A stretch of 54,762 nucleotides of DNA, from NCBI GenBank assembly GCA_035493895.1, contig DATJHM010000077.1, positions 1 through 54,762 of the forward strand, in the 5' to 3' direction. Under the pieces are notes generated by a model. That model worked only from the letters and a program-made list of their open reading frames with translations, had not been told where the DNA came from and did no database searches. The position numbers and the translations under genes were made by a program. The DNA is from DATJHM01 sp035493895 (GTDB taxonomy: Bacteria; Chloroflexota; Ktedonobacteria; Ktedonobacterales; Ktedonobacteraceae). Below, one piece after another: positions 23,735 to 32,013 of the stretch (position 1 is the first letter of the stretch; every line of letters begins with the position of its first letter).

Positions 23735-25660
23735 TTAGAGCAGTTTTTGAATGTCTGCTTTCATTGTCGCATAGGTCTGGTAGCGTCCATTGTTATCCTC
23801 CGTGAGTGCTCGACTGAGGATGATTTCCAATCCTGGAGAGATTGCTGGATTGAGCAAGCGAACGGGTGGATACGCCGGGTAATGCGGTGGTGCCACGTTG
23901 GTCAATGCATGATGCATGCTGGCCGCAAGGGCATAGATGCAGGTGCGCTGGTCAAATGGTTTATCCTGAACAGGAAGATAGGGCGAGATTGCCAGTTTGC
24001 GCGTGGTGCGTCTGCGGAACCGTTCCGAACGAACTGCTGGATGTGATGGCTGTGGCGGTGGTGGCACCTGAAATCCAGTCAGTATGGCTCGACCGCGTGC
24101 CGCGTCGATCATGATGTTGCCCGGTGCAATGTCATATTGCCGAAGCGCTGGCTTCTGCTGCTCCAATACCGTAAGCACATTCAATAGCGAGTTCATATAG
24201 CCTAGAACTTCACGCTCGGCAAGAGGACGAAGCAGCTTTTGCAGTCGTTCCTCCAGGGTTTCTCCGTCGATATATGTTTCTGCAAGATAATAATGGCGTC
24301 CCTCGGCGAAGCGGTCCAGTACCTGGGGGAGTAGCGGATGTTTGAGTCGGGCGATCTGCTCTGTTACACGTTCATAATATGCTACGTCGCGTGCTCTTTG
24401 TCCCATTGGCTCATCTGCGCACTCCCAGCGCTTCAATACCACGCGCTGGCCCCCGTTCTGTTCATCGCTGGCAACCGCTACCATAATCCCTGTCTCTTCA
24501 GATTGTTTGAGGACGCGTTTGAGTGTATAGCGTCCTTGCCGCAGGGTCGTACCAAGCAAAGGACTATGCTCGACAAGATCAGGCGGGATCGTGAGGCGGC
24601 CACAATGTGAGCAGCAGCGCTGACCAAAGCGTACTGGCGTATCGCAGTAGGGGCAGTTGCGATTACCCTGTTCTGCTCCACAGGAGGAGCAGCGCTGTGC
24701 GCCTGTGCGGTTCTGTTGCCCACACTGATGGCAGAGATAGCGCTGTTGCGCAAGCCTGACTGCTGTCGTAAAACTGTCCGCGAACTTTAAGATGCTGGAG
24801 TAGCGTTGGCGATAATCTTTGCTCAATGCTCGTTGCAACACGGTTGCTACTTCGACGGGCACGCGGGAATTCCATTTTTGCGGCGAGGGTGGTAGCTGTT
24901 TCTGGTGGGCATTCCACATCTCTTCCAGGCGCTTATAGACGAATGGTGTACGCCCGGTGAGCAATTCGTAACAACAGATTGCCAGCGCGTATTGATCCGA
25001 GTCGCGGCGTGGCGCGCCCTGCCATTGCTCGGGAGGCATGTACGCTGCTGTTCCTGTGACTTCGCCCAGCGATGCGTGTGTTTGCATGCCGAGGTAATAG
25101 GTCGTGCCAAAATCGGAGAGGAGAATTTGCCCGCCTCGTCCAATCAGCAGGTTGCCGGGTTTTACGTCCTGATGGATCAGGCCCTGGTTATGCACATAAT
25201 GGAGCGCATCTGCTGCCTGCTGAATATATGGGACCAGTTCTTCGGCGTAAGCGTTGCGCTGTTTCCCATCAGCCTGCCGGAAAAGATCGAGAATCGTCTG
25301 TGGCGCATACTCCATGACGAGATAGGGCTGCTCGCTATCCTCTAGCTGGCCAAAATTGTAGACGGGCAGGATATCAGGATGTTGGAGGTTGGCAATGCGT
25401 CTGGCTTCCTGAAAAAAGTTTGCCTGGGCCTTCTCTGTAAATTGATCCAGGCGTAGCACCTTCAGGGCCAGTATGCGGCTTAGCGGATTGGGCTCCCGAA
25501 TTTTGTAAACGTAGCCATAACTTCCAGCTCCAATAAAAGAAACAATTTCATAGATACCAATATGCGCTCCCTGGACCAGAAAATCGCAACGCTGACAGCT
25601 AACAACGTTGTCCGGGTTCTCATGTCCTCCACCGGAGCGCGGATTCAGGCAGCGAGCCAA
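23735..25660 (-). CDS. Ser/Thr protein kinase with zinc ribbons and a C-terminal pseudokinase
   Basis: A 641-residue protein. The N-terminal Cys pattern (CLNP..CQRC, residues 4-25) may form a zinc ribbon. An active-looking kinase follows (about 35-295): glycine loop IGAGSYGYVYK, Lys in LALKVL, catalytic loop IHQDVKPGNLL, DFG in LSDFGTT and the APE-like MPPEQW. Two or three double-Cys ribbons follow (about 308-355: CHQCGQQ, CSSCGAE, CPYCDTP, CSHCGRL). A second kinase-like domain (about 375-640) has VVLKRW and RQYDIAPGNIMI but LTGFQ where DFG should be, so it is probably a pseudokinase that regulates or scaffolds the first. No membrane segment is seen, so it is cytoplasmic. The start is a TTG at 25660 behind AGGATACATAC. 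Signal and substrates are unknown. Confidence 0.88.
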   Translation of the reverse strand: MARCLNPRSGGGHENPDNVVSCQRCDFLVQGAHIGIYEIVSFIGAGSYGYVYKIREPNPLSRILALKVLRLDQFTEKAQANFFQEARRIANLQHPDILPVYNFGQLEDSEQPYLVMEYAPQTILDLFRQADGKQRNAYAEELVPYIQQAADALHYVHNQGLIHQDVKPGNLLIGRGGQILLSDFGTTYYLGMQTHASLGEVTGTAAYMPPEQWQGAPRRDSDQYALAICCYELLTGRTPFVYKRLEEMWNAHQKQLPPSPQKWNSRVPVEVATVLQRALSKDYRQRYSSILKFADSFTTAVRLAQQRYLCHQCGQQNRTGAQRCSSCGAEQGNRNCPYCDTPVRFGQRCCSHCGRLTIPPDLVEHSPLLGTTLRQGRYTLKRVLKQSEETGIMVAVASDEQNGGQRVVLKRWECADEPMGQRARDVAYYERVTEQIARLKHPLLPQVLDRFAEGRHYYLAETYIDGETLEERLQKLLRPLAEREVLGYMNSLLNVLTVLEQQKPALRQYDIAPGNIMIDAARGRAILTGFQVPPPPQPSHPAVRSERFRRRTTRKLAISPYLPVQDKPFDQRTCIYALAASMHHALTNVAPPHYPAYPPVRLLNPAISPGLEIILSRALTEDNNGRYQTYATMKADIQKLL

Positions 25661-25925
25661 GTATGTATCCTACCTCTTCTGAATTTCGCTTAATTTGAGT
25701 GAGAGCCAAAACGAACTCTTATACTATCTACGTCTCTTCTCCCTCCAGGTTACGTCTCCCGCCTTGATTGTACCCCGCAACGCCAGGAAAATCCAGCCGT
25801 GAAAGCAAGCACTCCTGTTACTGGAAAAATATGCCCTCGTGGAATAACATCTCATACTATTTCATTGGCTGGTAATTTGCCCTTTTTTCTTGTAATTGCT
25901 TTATTTAATCATTCCATTCTATCGC

Positions 25926-25953
25926 TTGTATTCTGCTTTTCTTTTGCTATAGT
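25926..25953 (+). promoter_or_regulatory. Candidate promoter of the chaplin-like gene
   Basis: TTGTAT (25926-25931) and TATAGT (25948-25953) are 16 bases apart in an AT-rich stretch about 80 bases ahead of the start codon. This is a moderate match; another sigma factor is possible because chaplins are developmentally controlled in Streptomyces. Confidence 0.35.
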
Positions 25954-26034
25954 GAATATAGAATTCATTCTACCTTTCCTTTCAAGCTTGAAGGGAGATG
26001 TATGTCTCGTAGTCCTGAGAAAAGGAGCACACAT

Positions 26035-26370
26035 ATGAAAAAGTACGCTATTGCATTTGCAATTTGTTCTTTTGCCGCTGTTTTTCTGTCCCCCCTGACC
26101 TCTAATAATGTCGATACATCTGATGCGAACAGGATGATTGCGGCGAATCCTGCATCGAATATGAAGCAGGTGATTGCGGCGAATCCTGCGTCTAATATGA
26201 AGCAGATGATTTCGACGAATTCTGCTAATGTCGCAGATGGAACCCCCAGTGCCGTGGCGGGCAATGTCATCCAGGTTCCTGTTGCCATACCAGTCAACGT
26301 TTGTGCTAATACAGTAGGGGTAGCTGATCTTCTTAACGCTGCTCTTGGAAACGTCTGTGCCAAATCGTAG
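26035..26370 (+). CDS. Chaplin-like secreted hydrophobic protein
   Basis: A 111-residue protein with an N-terminal signal peptide (MKKYAIAFAICSFAAVFLSP). Residues about 30-65 are a tandem repeat (IAANPASNMKQ, twice, then a decayed third). The C-terminal 40 residues match the chaplin domain: VAGNVIQVPVAIPVNVCANT, then VADLLNAALGNVCAKS. The GN.[IV]QVPV..PVNVC core, the LLN.A.GN.C end and the two Cys of that domain are present. In Streptomyces, chaplins assemble into amyloid-like films that let aerial hyphae leave water. AAAGGAGCACACAT precedes the ATG at 26035. No sortase signal is visible, so it resembles a short, secreted chaplin. The assignment rests on motif recall. Confidence 0.8.
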   Translation: MKKYAIAFAICSFAAVFLSPLTSNNVDTSDANRMIAANPASNMKQVIAANPASNMKQMISTNSANVADGTPSAVAGNVIQVPVAIPVNVCANTVGVADLLNAALGNVCAKS

Positions 26371-26427
26371 TTTCAGACGCGCTACGCATGAGCATTGAGC
26401 CAGGGTCTCATATTTTCATAAGCGATA

Positions 26428-26481
26428 GGGGGCAGCGGTTTATCCCTGCCCAGGACCCCGGCGGTTTATCCCTCCCTGCCC
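26428..26481. repeat. Two tandem hairpin repeats of the GGTTTATCCC type
   Basis: GGCAGCGGTTTATCCCTGCC (about 26430-26450) and GGCGGTTTATCCCTCCCTGCC (26460-26480, shown in part) are near-duplicates. The first has GGGCAG..CTGCCC arms. They lie between GGTCTC (26404) and GAGACC (26482), an outer inverted repeat. The motif resembles, in reverse, the pair at 43565-43630. Confidence 0.6.
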
Positions 26482-26619
26482 GAGACCTTCCATTGTATTT
26501 ACTGCTCCATAAAAGTATACTCAGAAAGGATCATAATGAAAAAAGAGCATGAAGATCTTAGCTACTACTGCTTTATAAAACATTGGCGGGCACCGGAATA
26601 ACAGATAAAGGTGATAGAA

Positions 26620-27573
26620 ATGCATTATTTGACGCCTCCCTTTTTTCGGGAAATAGAAAAATCTCAATCCATTCTCCTGGCAGGTGCGGGAGGAGGATTC
26701 GACATTTTTACTGGTCTGCCACTGTATTTCGGTCTGCGTGACCTGGGAAAGCAGGTTCATCTGGCAAATCTATCCTTTTCTCCTCTGTCTTCAGCGAATG
26801 GTCGTCGCCTGAGTCCTGCTTTGATGGAGGTGACGGCAGATACGCAGGGAAGGAGCCTCTACTTCCCGGAGAAATATCTTGCTCAATGGTTTGTGACGCA
26901 GGGGGAGCGTATTCCTATTTATTGCTTCGAGCGAACGGGCGTGCAACCACTGCTCGCCGCTTATCAGACACTCATAGATCTTTTGCAGGTGGATGCAATC
27001 ATTCTTGTCGATGGTGGAACTGATAGCTTGATGCGTGGAGACGAGCCGGGTCTGGGGACGCCAGAAGAAGACGTTTCCAGTATAGCCGCCATCCATCAAC
27101 TCCATCTGGATACAAAATTGCTCGTCTGCCTTGGCTTTGGCATTGACACATTTCACGGTGTCTGTCATGCACATTTTCTGGAGGCGGTTTCTGATCTCGT
27201 ATGCCGTGATGGTTTTCTGGGCACCTGGAGCCTGACAAAAGAGATGCCAGAAGTGCAACGCTACCGCGAGGCAACTGAGGCTGTGCTACATGCCATGCCT
27301 TTCCATCCCAGCATTGTCTCCACATCGATCCTTTCAGCGCTTGCTGGTCTCTTTGGCGATGCTCACACCAACGAACGCACCACTGGTAGCACTCTCTTCA
27401 TCAACGTCTTAATGACGCTATACTGGACCTTTCGCCTGGATGCTGTTGCTCAGAGATTGCTCTATCTCAACGATATTCTGCCAACGCAAACATCCCGCGA
27501 TATGACCTCTGCCATCGAGCGATTTCGCGACTCGTTGCCGACGAGGAAACCCTGGGTAAATCTTCCCATGTAG
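26620..27573 (+). CDS. DUF1152 domain-containing protein
   Basis: A 317-residue protein. The N-terminus SQSILLAGAGGGFDIFTGLP and LRDLGKQVHLANLSFS match DUF1152. AIILVDGGTDSLMRGDEPGL (about 127-146) and LLVCLGFGIDTFHGVCHAHF are further conserved, nucleotide-binding-like stretches. The biochemical function of the family is not known. The ATG at 26620 has AAAGGTGATAGAA in front; the GTG at 26611 lies inside that site. It is convergent with the macrodomain gene, with a 50-base gap. Confidence 0.82.
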   Translation: MHYLTPPFFREIEKSQSILLAGAGGGFDIFTGLPLYFGLRDLGKQVHLANLSFSPLSSANGRRLSPALMEVTADTQGRSLYFPEKYLAQWFVTQGERIPIYCFERTGVQPLLAAYQTLIDLLQVDAIILVDGGTDSLMRGDEPGLGTPEEDVSSIAAIHQLHLDTKLLVCLGFGIDTFHGVCHAHFLEAVSDLVCRDGFLGTWSLTKEMPEVQRYREATEAVLHAMPFHPSIVSTSILSALAGLFGDAHTNERTTGSTLFINVLMTLYWTFRLDAVAQRLLYLNDILPTQTSRDMTSAIERFRDSLPTRKPWVNLPM

Positions 27574-27622
27574 TAGCCAGCTTTTATAAGATTGCTACTG
27601 GTGATGTCAGGAAATGCTAATG

Positions 27623-28090
27623 CTAGCAAGCACCATATTCCTGATCTCCCTTAGTTATATAAATATATACAGTGATATCTAGCGGTGCCAGGTACTTTGC
27701 CATCAGCGGTCCTACTTCATCCCAGGACAGCCGGCCATTCTTTGTGCCTAATTTGGGAAATGCAATACTGGTAATACCGGTTTCTTTATAGTGTGCTGTG
27801 AAATAGGCAAGTCCCGTTTCCAGATATTCAATCTTTGAGTTTTCTCTCCAATGGTCTTTTGTAGGAAAGTTTAGTATCCAGGGCGTGCTTTCGCGATAGA
27901 GGGTCGGTTTGCCAATGCGCAATGTACCTGTCTGGCATTCTTGCTGATAGGTTGCAAACATCTCTGGGTAGCGCTGCTTAAACGCCAGAGCAATGCCTTT
28001 GCCCATAATCCCTTTACAATTCACGGCGTTTACGAGTACCTGTGCCTCTGAAAGAAAAATATCATCTTTTCGATAGTGGATGCCTGTCAT
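27623..28090 (-). CDS. Macrodomain protein (DarG/TARG-like ADP-ribose hydrolase)
   Basis: A 155-residue stand-alone macrodomain. VLVNAVNCKGIMGKGIALAF (about 19-38) is the ADP-ribose-binding signature of the DarG/TARG1 branch, including the Lys in MGKGIA. NFPTKDHWRENSKIEYLETG and IAFPKLGTKNGRLSW are also typical. This branch removes ADP-ribose from DNA or glutamate. In DarTG it neutralises the DNA ADP-ribosylating toxin DarT, but no DarT-like gene is next to it. RBS GGAGT lies ahead of the ATG. A NADAR protein, another ADP-ribose enzyme class, is at 46.8 kb. Confidence 0.88.
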   Translation of the reverse strand: MTGIHYRKDDIFLSEAQVLVNAVNCKGIMGKGIALAFKQRYPEMFATYQQECQTGTLRIGKPTLYRESTPWILNFPTKDHWRENSKIEYLETGLAYFTAHYKETGITSIAFPKLGTKNGRLSWDEVGPLMAKYLAPLDITVYIYITKGDQEYGAC

Positions 28091-28236
28091 GATAAATACT
28101 CCATACTCGATGATAACCGTTTTACGATTAATCTTGTGCGTACTTATGCTTTCAGTCTAACATTTTTTTTGACGTGACTACTCCTGCAATGAGCTTACAA
28201 TCTAAAAGTTCTCTCAAAAAGTTCCCTGAAACGCTC

Positions 28237-28261
28237 AAAAACGCTCTCCAGAGCGTTTTTT
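28237..28261. terminator. Symmetric (bidirectional) terminator hairpin
   Basis: AAAAACGCTC pairs with GAGCGTTTTT across a TCCA tetraloop, with a T-run on both strands. It lies between two genes transcribed away from each other (macrodomain, minus; PknG-like kinase, plus). The reason for a terminator here is not obvious; see the finding on it. Confidence 0.8.
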
Positions 28262-28472
28262 CATGCTATGCTTGCAGAGATATAGGAATTTACATCTTTT
28301 GCTTTTCACATTTATAAAGGAAATCGCATACTTTTGCATATGATGCTGTGAGCAATTTCAATGTACGTTGAATTTACTCATTTGCTCACTCGCTTGCTTT
28401 ATTAATGGCTCTATCTGCCAGTTTTTCGGGCCATCTCTGGCCTGGTATGAATTTTGAAGGAGATATACTTCC

Positions 28473-30674
28473 GTGGCTATGTGTCCAGTCTGCCACCAGC
28501 CGGTCTTGCCTGCTGATGAGATCTGTGAACAGTGTGGCGCTGTACTGCTGACTATCTCCGCCTCACCGTCACCAGTCGCAACTCTTCCGACCACTGCTCA
28601 GCCTCCCATAGATCTCAGTACCAGCACATCGTCTTCTTGTCCTAATTGCAAGCAATCCATAAGTCCTGTCGACGACATCTGCGAACACTGCGGCGCTGTC
28701 TTGTCAGGAATGCCTCAGTCCGTCTTACAAACAAGCACTACGCCATCGCAGACTTCTTTTGTGCCTCCGGTAACTTCCGCTCCTGTGCTGGATACGTGCC
28801 CCAGATGTGGGAAGCAGCGTATGCCGGGTAAAGGATTTTGTAATGGTTGTGGCTATAAATATCCCTCCTCCCTCGATAATGGCAATGCGCAAACAACGCC
28901 CGCTCCTTCTCCGTCGCTGAAGGCAGGGAGCGTTCTGCACAATAAATACAAAATTGTGAAGGCTATTGCTTCCGGGGGCATGGGCGCTGTCTATCTTGCG
29001 GAAGATACTGTGCTCAAGCGCAACGTTGTCATCAAAGCTCTATTGAGCGATACTGATCCAGATCTGGTTGCGCAGAGCGTGAAAGAGCGTGAGTTTCTGG
29101 CGACGATCAAGCATGCCAATATTGTCTCAATTTACGATTTCATCACGATTGGCACGAGCGGCTACATTGTGATGGAGTATGTGCACGGCAAAACGCTGGA
29201 CGAGATTATGGAAGAGCAGGGCCGCCCGTTTACGGTTGAGGAGGCGCTGCGTCATATTATTGCCATTTTGCCTGCTTTTACGTATCTGGCGAAGCTCGAT
29301 CTGGTCTATTGCGATTTTAAACCTCAGAATGTGATGCTTGAGGTTTTGAAAGATGGTTCGCAGATCGTGAAGCTTATCGATCTGGGGACTGTCATCAAGC
29401 ACGTGCCCCATCCAGACGATGTGTATGGCACGCATGGCTTTTATGCGCCCGAAGCTGTCAAATCCCCTTCGCCTCAGACGGACCTCTATACGATCTGTCG
29501 CACACTGGCCTATCTGGTTTCGCTGATGGATCTGGCCAATCCCATTTTCGGTATGCCGTCCTCTGAGTCTTACAAAGCGTTTCGGGATTATCCTGCGCTC
29601 TACCGTCTGCTCGCGAAGGGTACGCATACAACCCCTGCACGACGTTTCCACTCTGCCGAAGAATTATCCGACCAGTTGTCCGGCGTATTGCGTCTGGTGG
29701 TCGGCAGCGCGCCAGGGGTGTCGATCAGTTCGCGCCAGTTTATCTCGGGTTCTATGACGACTACTGGCAAACTTGGTCTGCGCGGTGAAGCCGCTCTGGA
29801 TGAGAGTGATCGTGCGATTGATCTTTTGCGTGTCGGCGATCAGGCTTTGCGCAGTGGCAATCTAACGAACGCATTGCGGCTCTACAAGCAGGCTGGCAAT
29901 GCAAATCGGCGCAGTGTCGATGCCCCCTTACGTCTGGCGGAGATCTATATTGAGCAGGGGAATTATTCTTCTGCGCTGGCCGAGATCATCAGTGTGCAGC
30001 GTTTTGCACCTGGCAACTGGAAGGTTCCCTGGTATATGGGCCGCTTGCTGGAAGCGCAGGGAAAGCTGACCGAGGCTGCCGATCAGTATCGCGAACTGAT
30101 GGCAGAACTGCCGGGCGAACTGCCTCCACAGCAGGCTCTGGCGCGTGTCTATGCCTTGCAAGGGGATCATCCGGCCTCGGTCGATCTCTATACCGTGGTT
30201 TTGAAGGCCAATTCCTCGAATACGGAAGCGATCCTGGGGATGACGCGTTCTTTGATCGAGCTGAAACGCTGGGATGAGGCGACGAAAATTCTCGGTCAGG
30301 TCGGTGAAGCGACGGCGCGTTACATTGAATCTCAATTGCTCCTCTGCGATATCTATCTCGCTAAAATTGAGCCGCTCACGCACGGAAATGTGATTCATGC
30401 AGCTGAAGCCTTGCAGACGTTGACGGGGCGGACAGAAGATGCACGCTATTTCCTGGCGCGTGCTGAAGTCTATCATGCGGCCTGGCAACTGGCTCGCAAA
30501 AATAGTTTCGCGCATGATGCCGTCATCGCAGGCGTGGCAGATACGCAGGCAAGAACGTTGAGGACGGCTGCCGAAGCAAACTATATTCAATACCTGCGCA
30601 GGGAGCCGCATCCTCCTGAGCGTGAGCAGATCGTACGCCGCAAATTGCAGGTCGCTCCCTGGCGTTTCTTGTAG
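28473..30674 (+). CDS. PknG-like Ser/Thr protein kinase with zinc ribbons and TPR tail
   Basis: A 733-residue protein. Three N-terminal CxxC...CxxC ribbons (CPVCHQP..CEQCG, CPNCKQS..CEHCG, CPRCGKQ..CNGCG, residues 4-126) lead into a kinase domain (about 160-410): ASGGMGAVYLAED, VVIKAL, catalytic loop YCDFKPQNVML, and DLG in place of DFG. The C-terminus (about 450-700) is TPR-like (ALRLYKQAGNANRR, LAEIYIEQGNYSSAL, YMGRLLEAQGKLTEA). The Cys-motif/kinase/TPR order and YCDFKP loop match actinobacterial PknG, a cytoplasmic kinase controlling the 2-oxoglutarate dehydrogenase inhibitor GarA/OdhI. PknG has a single rubredoxin-like domain; three ribbons are unusual. The GTG at 28473 follows GAAGGAGATATAC; an ATG six bases later is possible. 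It is the first gene of an apparent operon with the VWA and membrane genes. Confidence 0.88.
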   Translation: MAMCPVCHQPVLPADEICEQCGAVLLTISASPSPVATLPTTAQPPIDLSTSTSSSCPNCKQSISPVDDICEHCGAVLSGMPQSVLQTSTTPSQTSFVPPVTSAPVLDTCPRCGKQRMPGKGFCNGCGYKYPSSLDNGNAQTTPAPSPSLKAGSVLHNKYKIVKAIASGGMGAVYLAEDTVLKRNVVIKALLSDTDPDLVAQSVKEREFLATIKHANIVSIYDFITIGTSGYIVMEYVHGKTLDEIMEEQGRPFTVEEALRHIIAILPAFTYLAKLDLVYCDFKPQNVMLEVLKDGSQIVKLIDLGTVIKHVPHPDDVYGTHGFYAPEAVKSPSPQTDLYTICRTLAYLVSLMDLANPIFGMPSSESYKAFRDYPALYRLLAKGTHTTPARRFHSAEELSDQLSGVLRLVVGSAPGVSISSRQFISGSMTTTGKLGLRGEAALDESDRAIDLLRVGDQALRSGNLTNALRLYKQAGNANRRSVDAPLRLAEIYIEQGNYSSALAEIISVQRFAPGNWKVPWYMGRLLEAQGKLTEAADQYRELMAELPGELPPQQALARVYALQGDHPASVDLYTVVLKANSSNTEAILGMTRSLIELKRWDEATKILGQVGEATARYIESQLLLCDIYLAKIEPLTHGNVIHAAEALQTLTGRTEDARYFLARAEVYHAAWQLARKNSFAHDAVIAGVADTQARTLRTAAEANYIQYLRREPHPPEREQIVRRKLQVAPWRFL

Positions 30675-30728
30675 CCGTAAATGCATATAGAAAAATATAT
30701 TGATTCAGCCAGAAAGAAGGATACCGGC

Positions 30729-31991
30729 ATGTTTCATATCGCTGCCTATAATAATCAGTACTTACGTATGGAGCAAAATACGTTGCAGGCGGTTCTCTCG
30801 CTCAATGTCGATTCTGTGCTCAATGTCGCTCCTGCTCCGCTCGCTCTGGCGATTGCTCTGGATCGTTCCGGCTCGATGGATGGTCCTAAGATGCGCGCCG
30901 CTCGTGATGGTGCAATCAAGGTCGTGCAGGCCCTCGACGAGCAGATGCTCTTTCTCGTTGTGGTCTTTAACGAAAATGCCCGTATCACTTTTGGTCCGGT
31001 GCTGGCGAATGCCGAGAATAAAAAACGTGCCATTCAACACTTGCAGATGGTGAATGCCAATGGTGGTACGCGTATGAGCAATGCTCTGAATGCGATTGTT
31101 GAGAAGCTTGGACAGAATCGCAGCTATGCCACCAAAGTATTGTTTCTGACCGATGGGCGTAACGAAGGTGAAAAGCGTGAGCTACTCAATCAGGCGATTG
31201 AGCGCTGTCAGGCTGCCAATATCAGTATTAGCGCCTGGGGTGTTGGGACGGATTGGGATGCCGCTGAACTGCGTGCGATGGCCGATTCAACACATGGCAC
31301 GGCTGATATTATTCCTTCGCCAGATCAGGTTGAATCTGCCTTTGTTGCTGCATTTCGTGAGATTCGCAAGACTGCCCTGACGCAGACCCGGCTCCAGCTC
31401 TGGACTCCCGCAGGCGTAACGGTGCAGCGTATCCAGCAAGTCTTTCCCAATCTCGTGCCGCTTGGTCTGGAACCGGACCCGGCCAATGCCCGTCAGGTGC
31501 TCGTTGGCCTGGGCTCTTTTGCGGCTGGTGCTCAATATGAATATCTCGTCGATCTCTCCGTGCCGATCTATCCTCCCGGCCAGCAGTTTCTTATGCTTCG
31601 TCCTAGCATCAAATATCTCGCAGGTGGCAAGGATGAAGTAGAAGAGAAGAGCGAGCGCAGTGGCTGGGTCTTTGTGCAATGGACGGAGGATCATGCCCTT
31701 GCGGCCCAGATTGAGCAGCACATTGCCCATTATACCAATCAGGAAGAACTGGCGCATGTGATCAAAGCCGGGCAGGAGGCGCTGGCGCAAGGAGATCGTG
31801 ACAAAGCTACTCGCCTTCTCGGTCAGGCCCTGGAGATGAGTGAGCGTACCAGAAATGAGCATATCACGCGCCTGTTGAGCACGATCGTGCTGCGCGATGC
31901 CAACGGCACGATACGCCTGAATACTCAGGCTGACGCAGTCGCTCGCAAGACGCTGGCCATTAACGTTGGTCGCACCAGCAAGCTCAAGTGA
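30729..31991 (+). CDS. VWA-domain protein of the PknG-like operon
   Basis: A 420-residue protein without signal peptide or membrane segment. The VWA domain (about 35-220) has a complete MIDAS: LDRSGSMDG (DxSxS), the Thr in NANGGTRMSNAL and the Asp in LFLTDGRNEG. After it comes a beta-rich region (LWTPAGVTVQRIQQVFP, YEYLVDLSVPIYPPG) and a helical C-terminus (EELAHVIKAGQEALAQGDRD). VWA proteins bind partners through a metal ion. The ATG at 30729 follows AGAAAGGATACCGGC and lies 55 bases after the kinase stop. Co-transcription suggests it is a partner or substrate of the kinase. The C-terminus overlaps the longest frame of the following gene. Confidence 0.85.
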   Translation: MFHIAAYNNQYLRMEQNTLQAVLSLNVDSVLNVAPAPLALAIALDRSGSMDGPKMRAARDGAIKVVQALDEQMLFLVVVFNENARITFGPVLANAENKKRAIQHLQMVNANGGTRMSNALNAIVEKLGQNRSYATKVLFLTDGRNEGEKRELLNQAIERCQAANISISAWGVGTDWDAAELRAMADSTHGTADIIPSPDQVESAFVAAFREIRKTALTQTRLQLWTPAGVTVQRIQQVFPNLVPLGLEPDPANARQVLVGLGSFAAGAQYEYLVDLSVPIYPPGQQFLMLRPSIKYLAGGKDEVEEKSERSGWVFVQWTEDHALAAQIEQHIAHYTNQEELAHVIKAGQEALAQGDRDKATRLLGQALEMSERTRNEHITRLLSTIVLRDANGTIRLNTQADAVARKTLAINVGRTSKLK

Positions 31992-32013
31992 GCCGGAAAA
32001 AGAGAGAAGAGAC

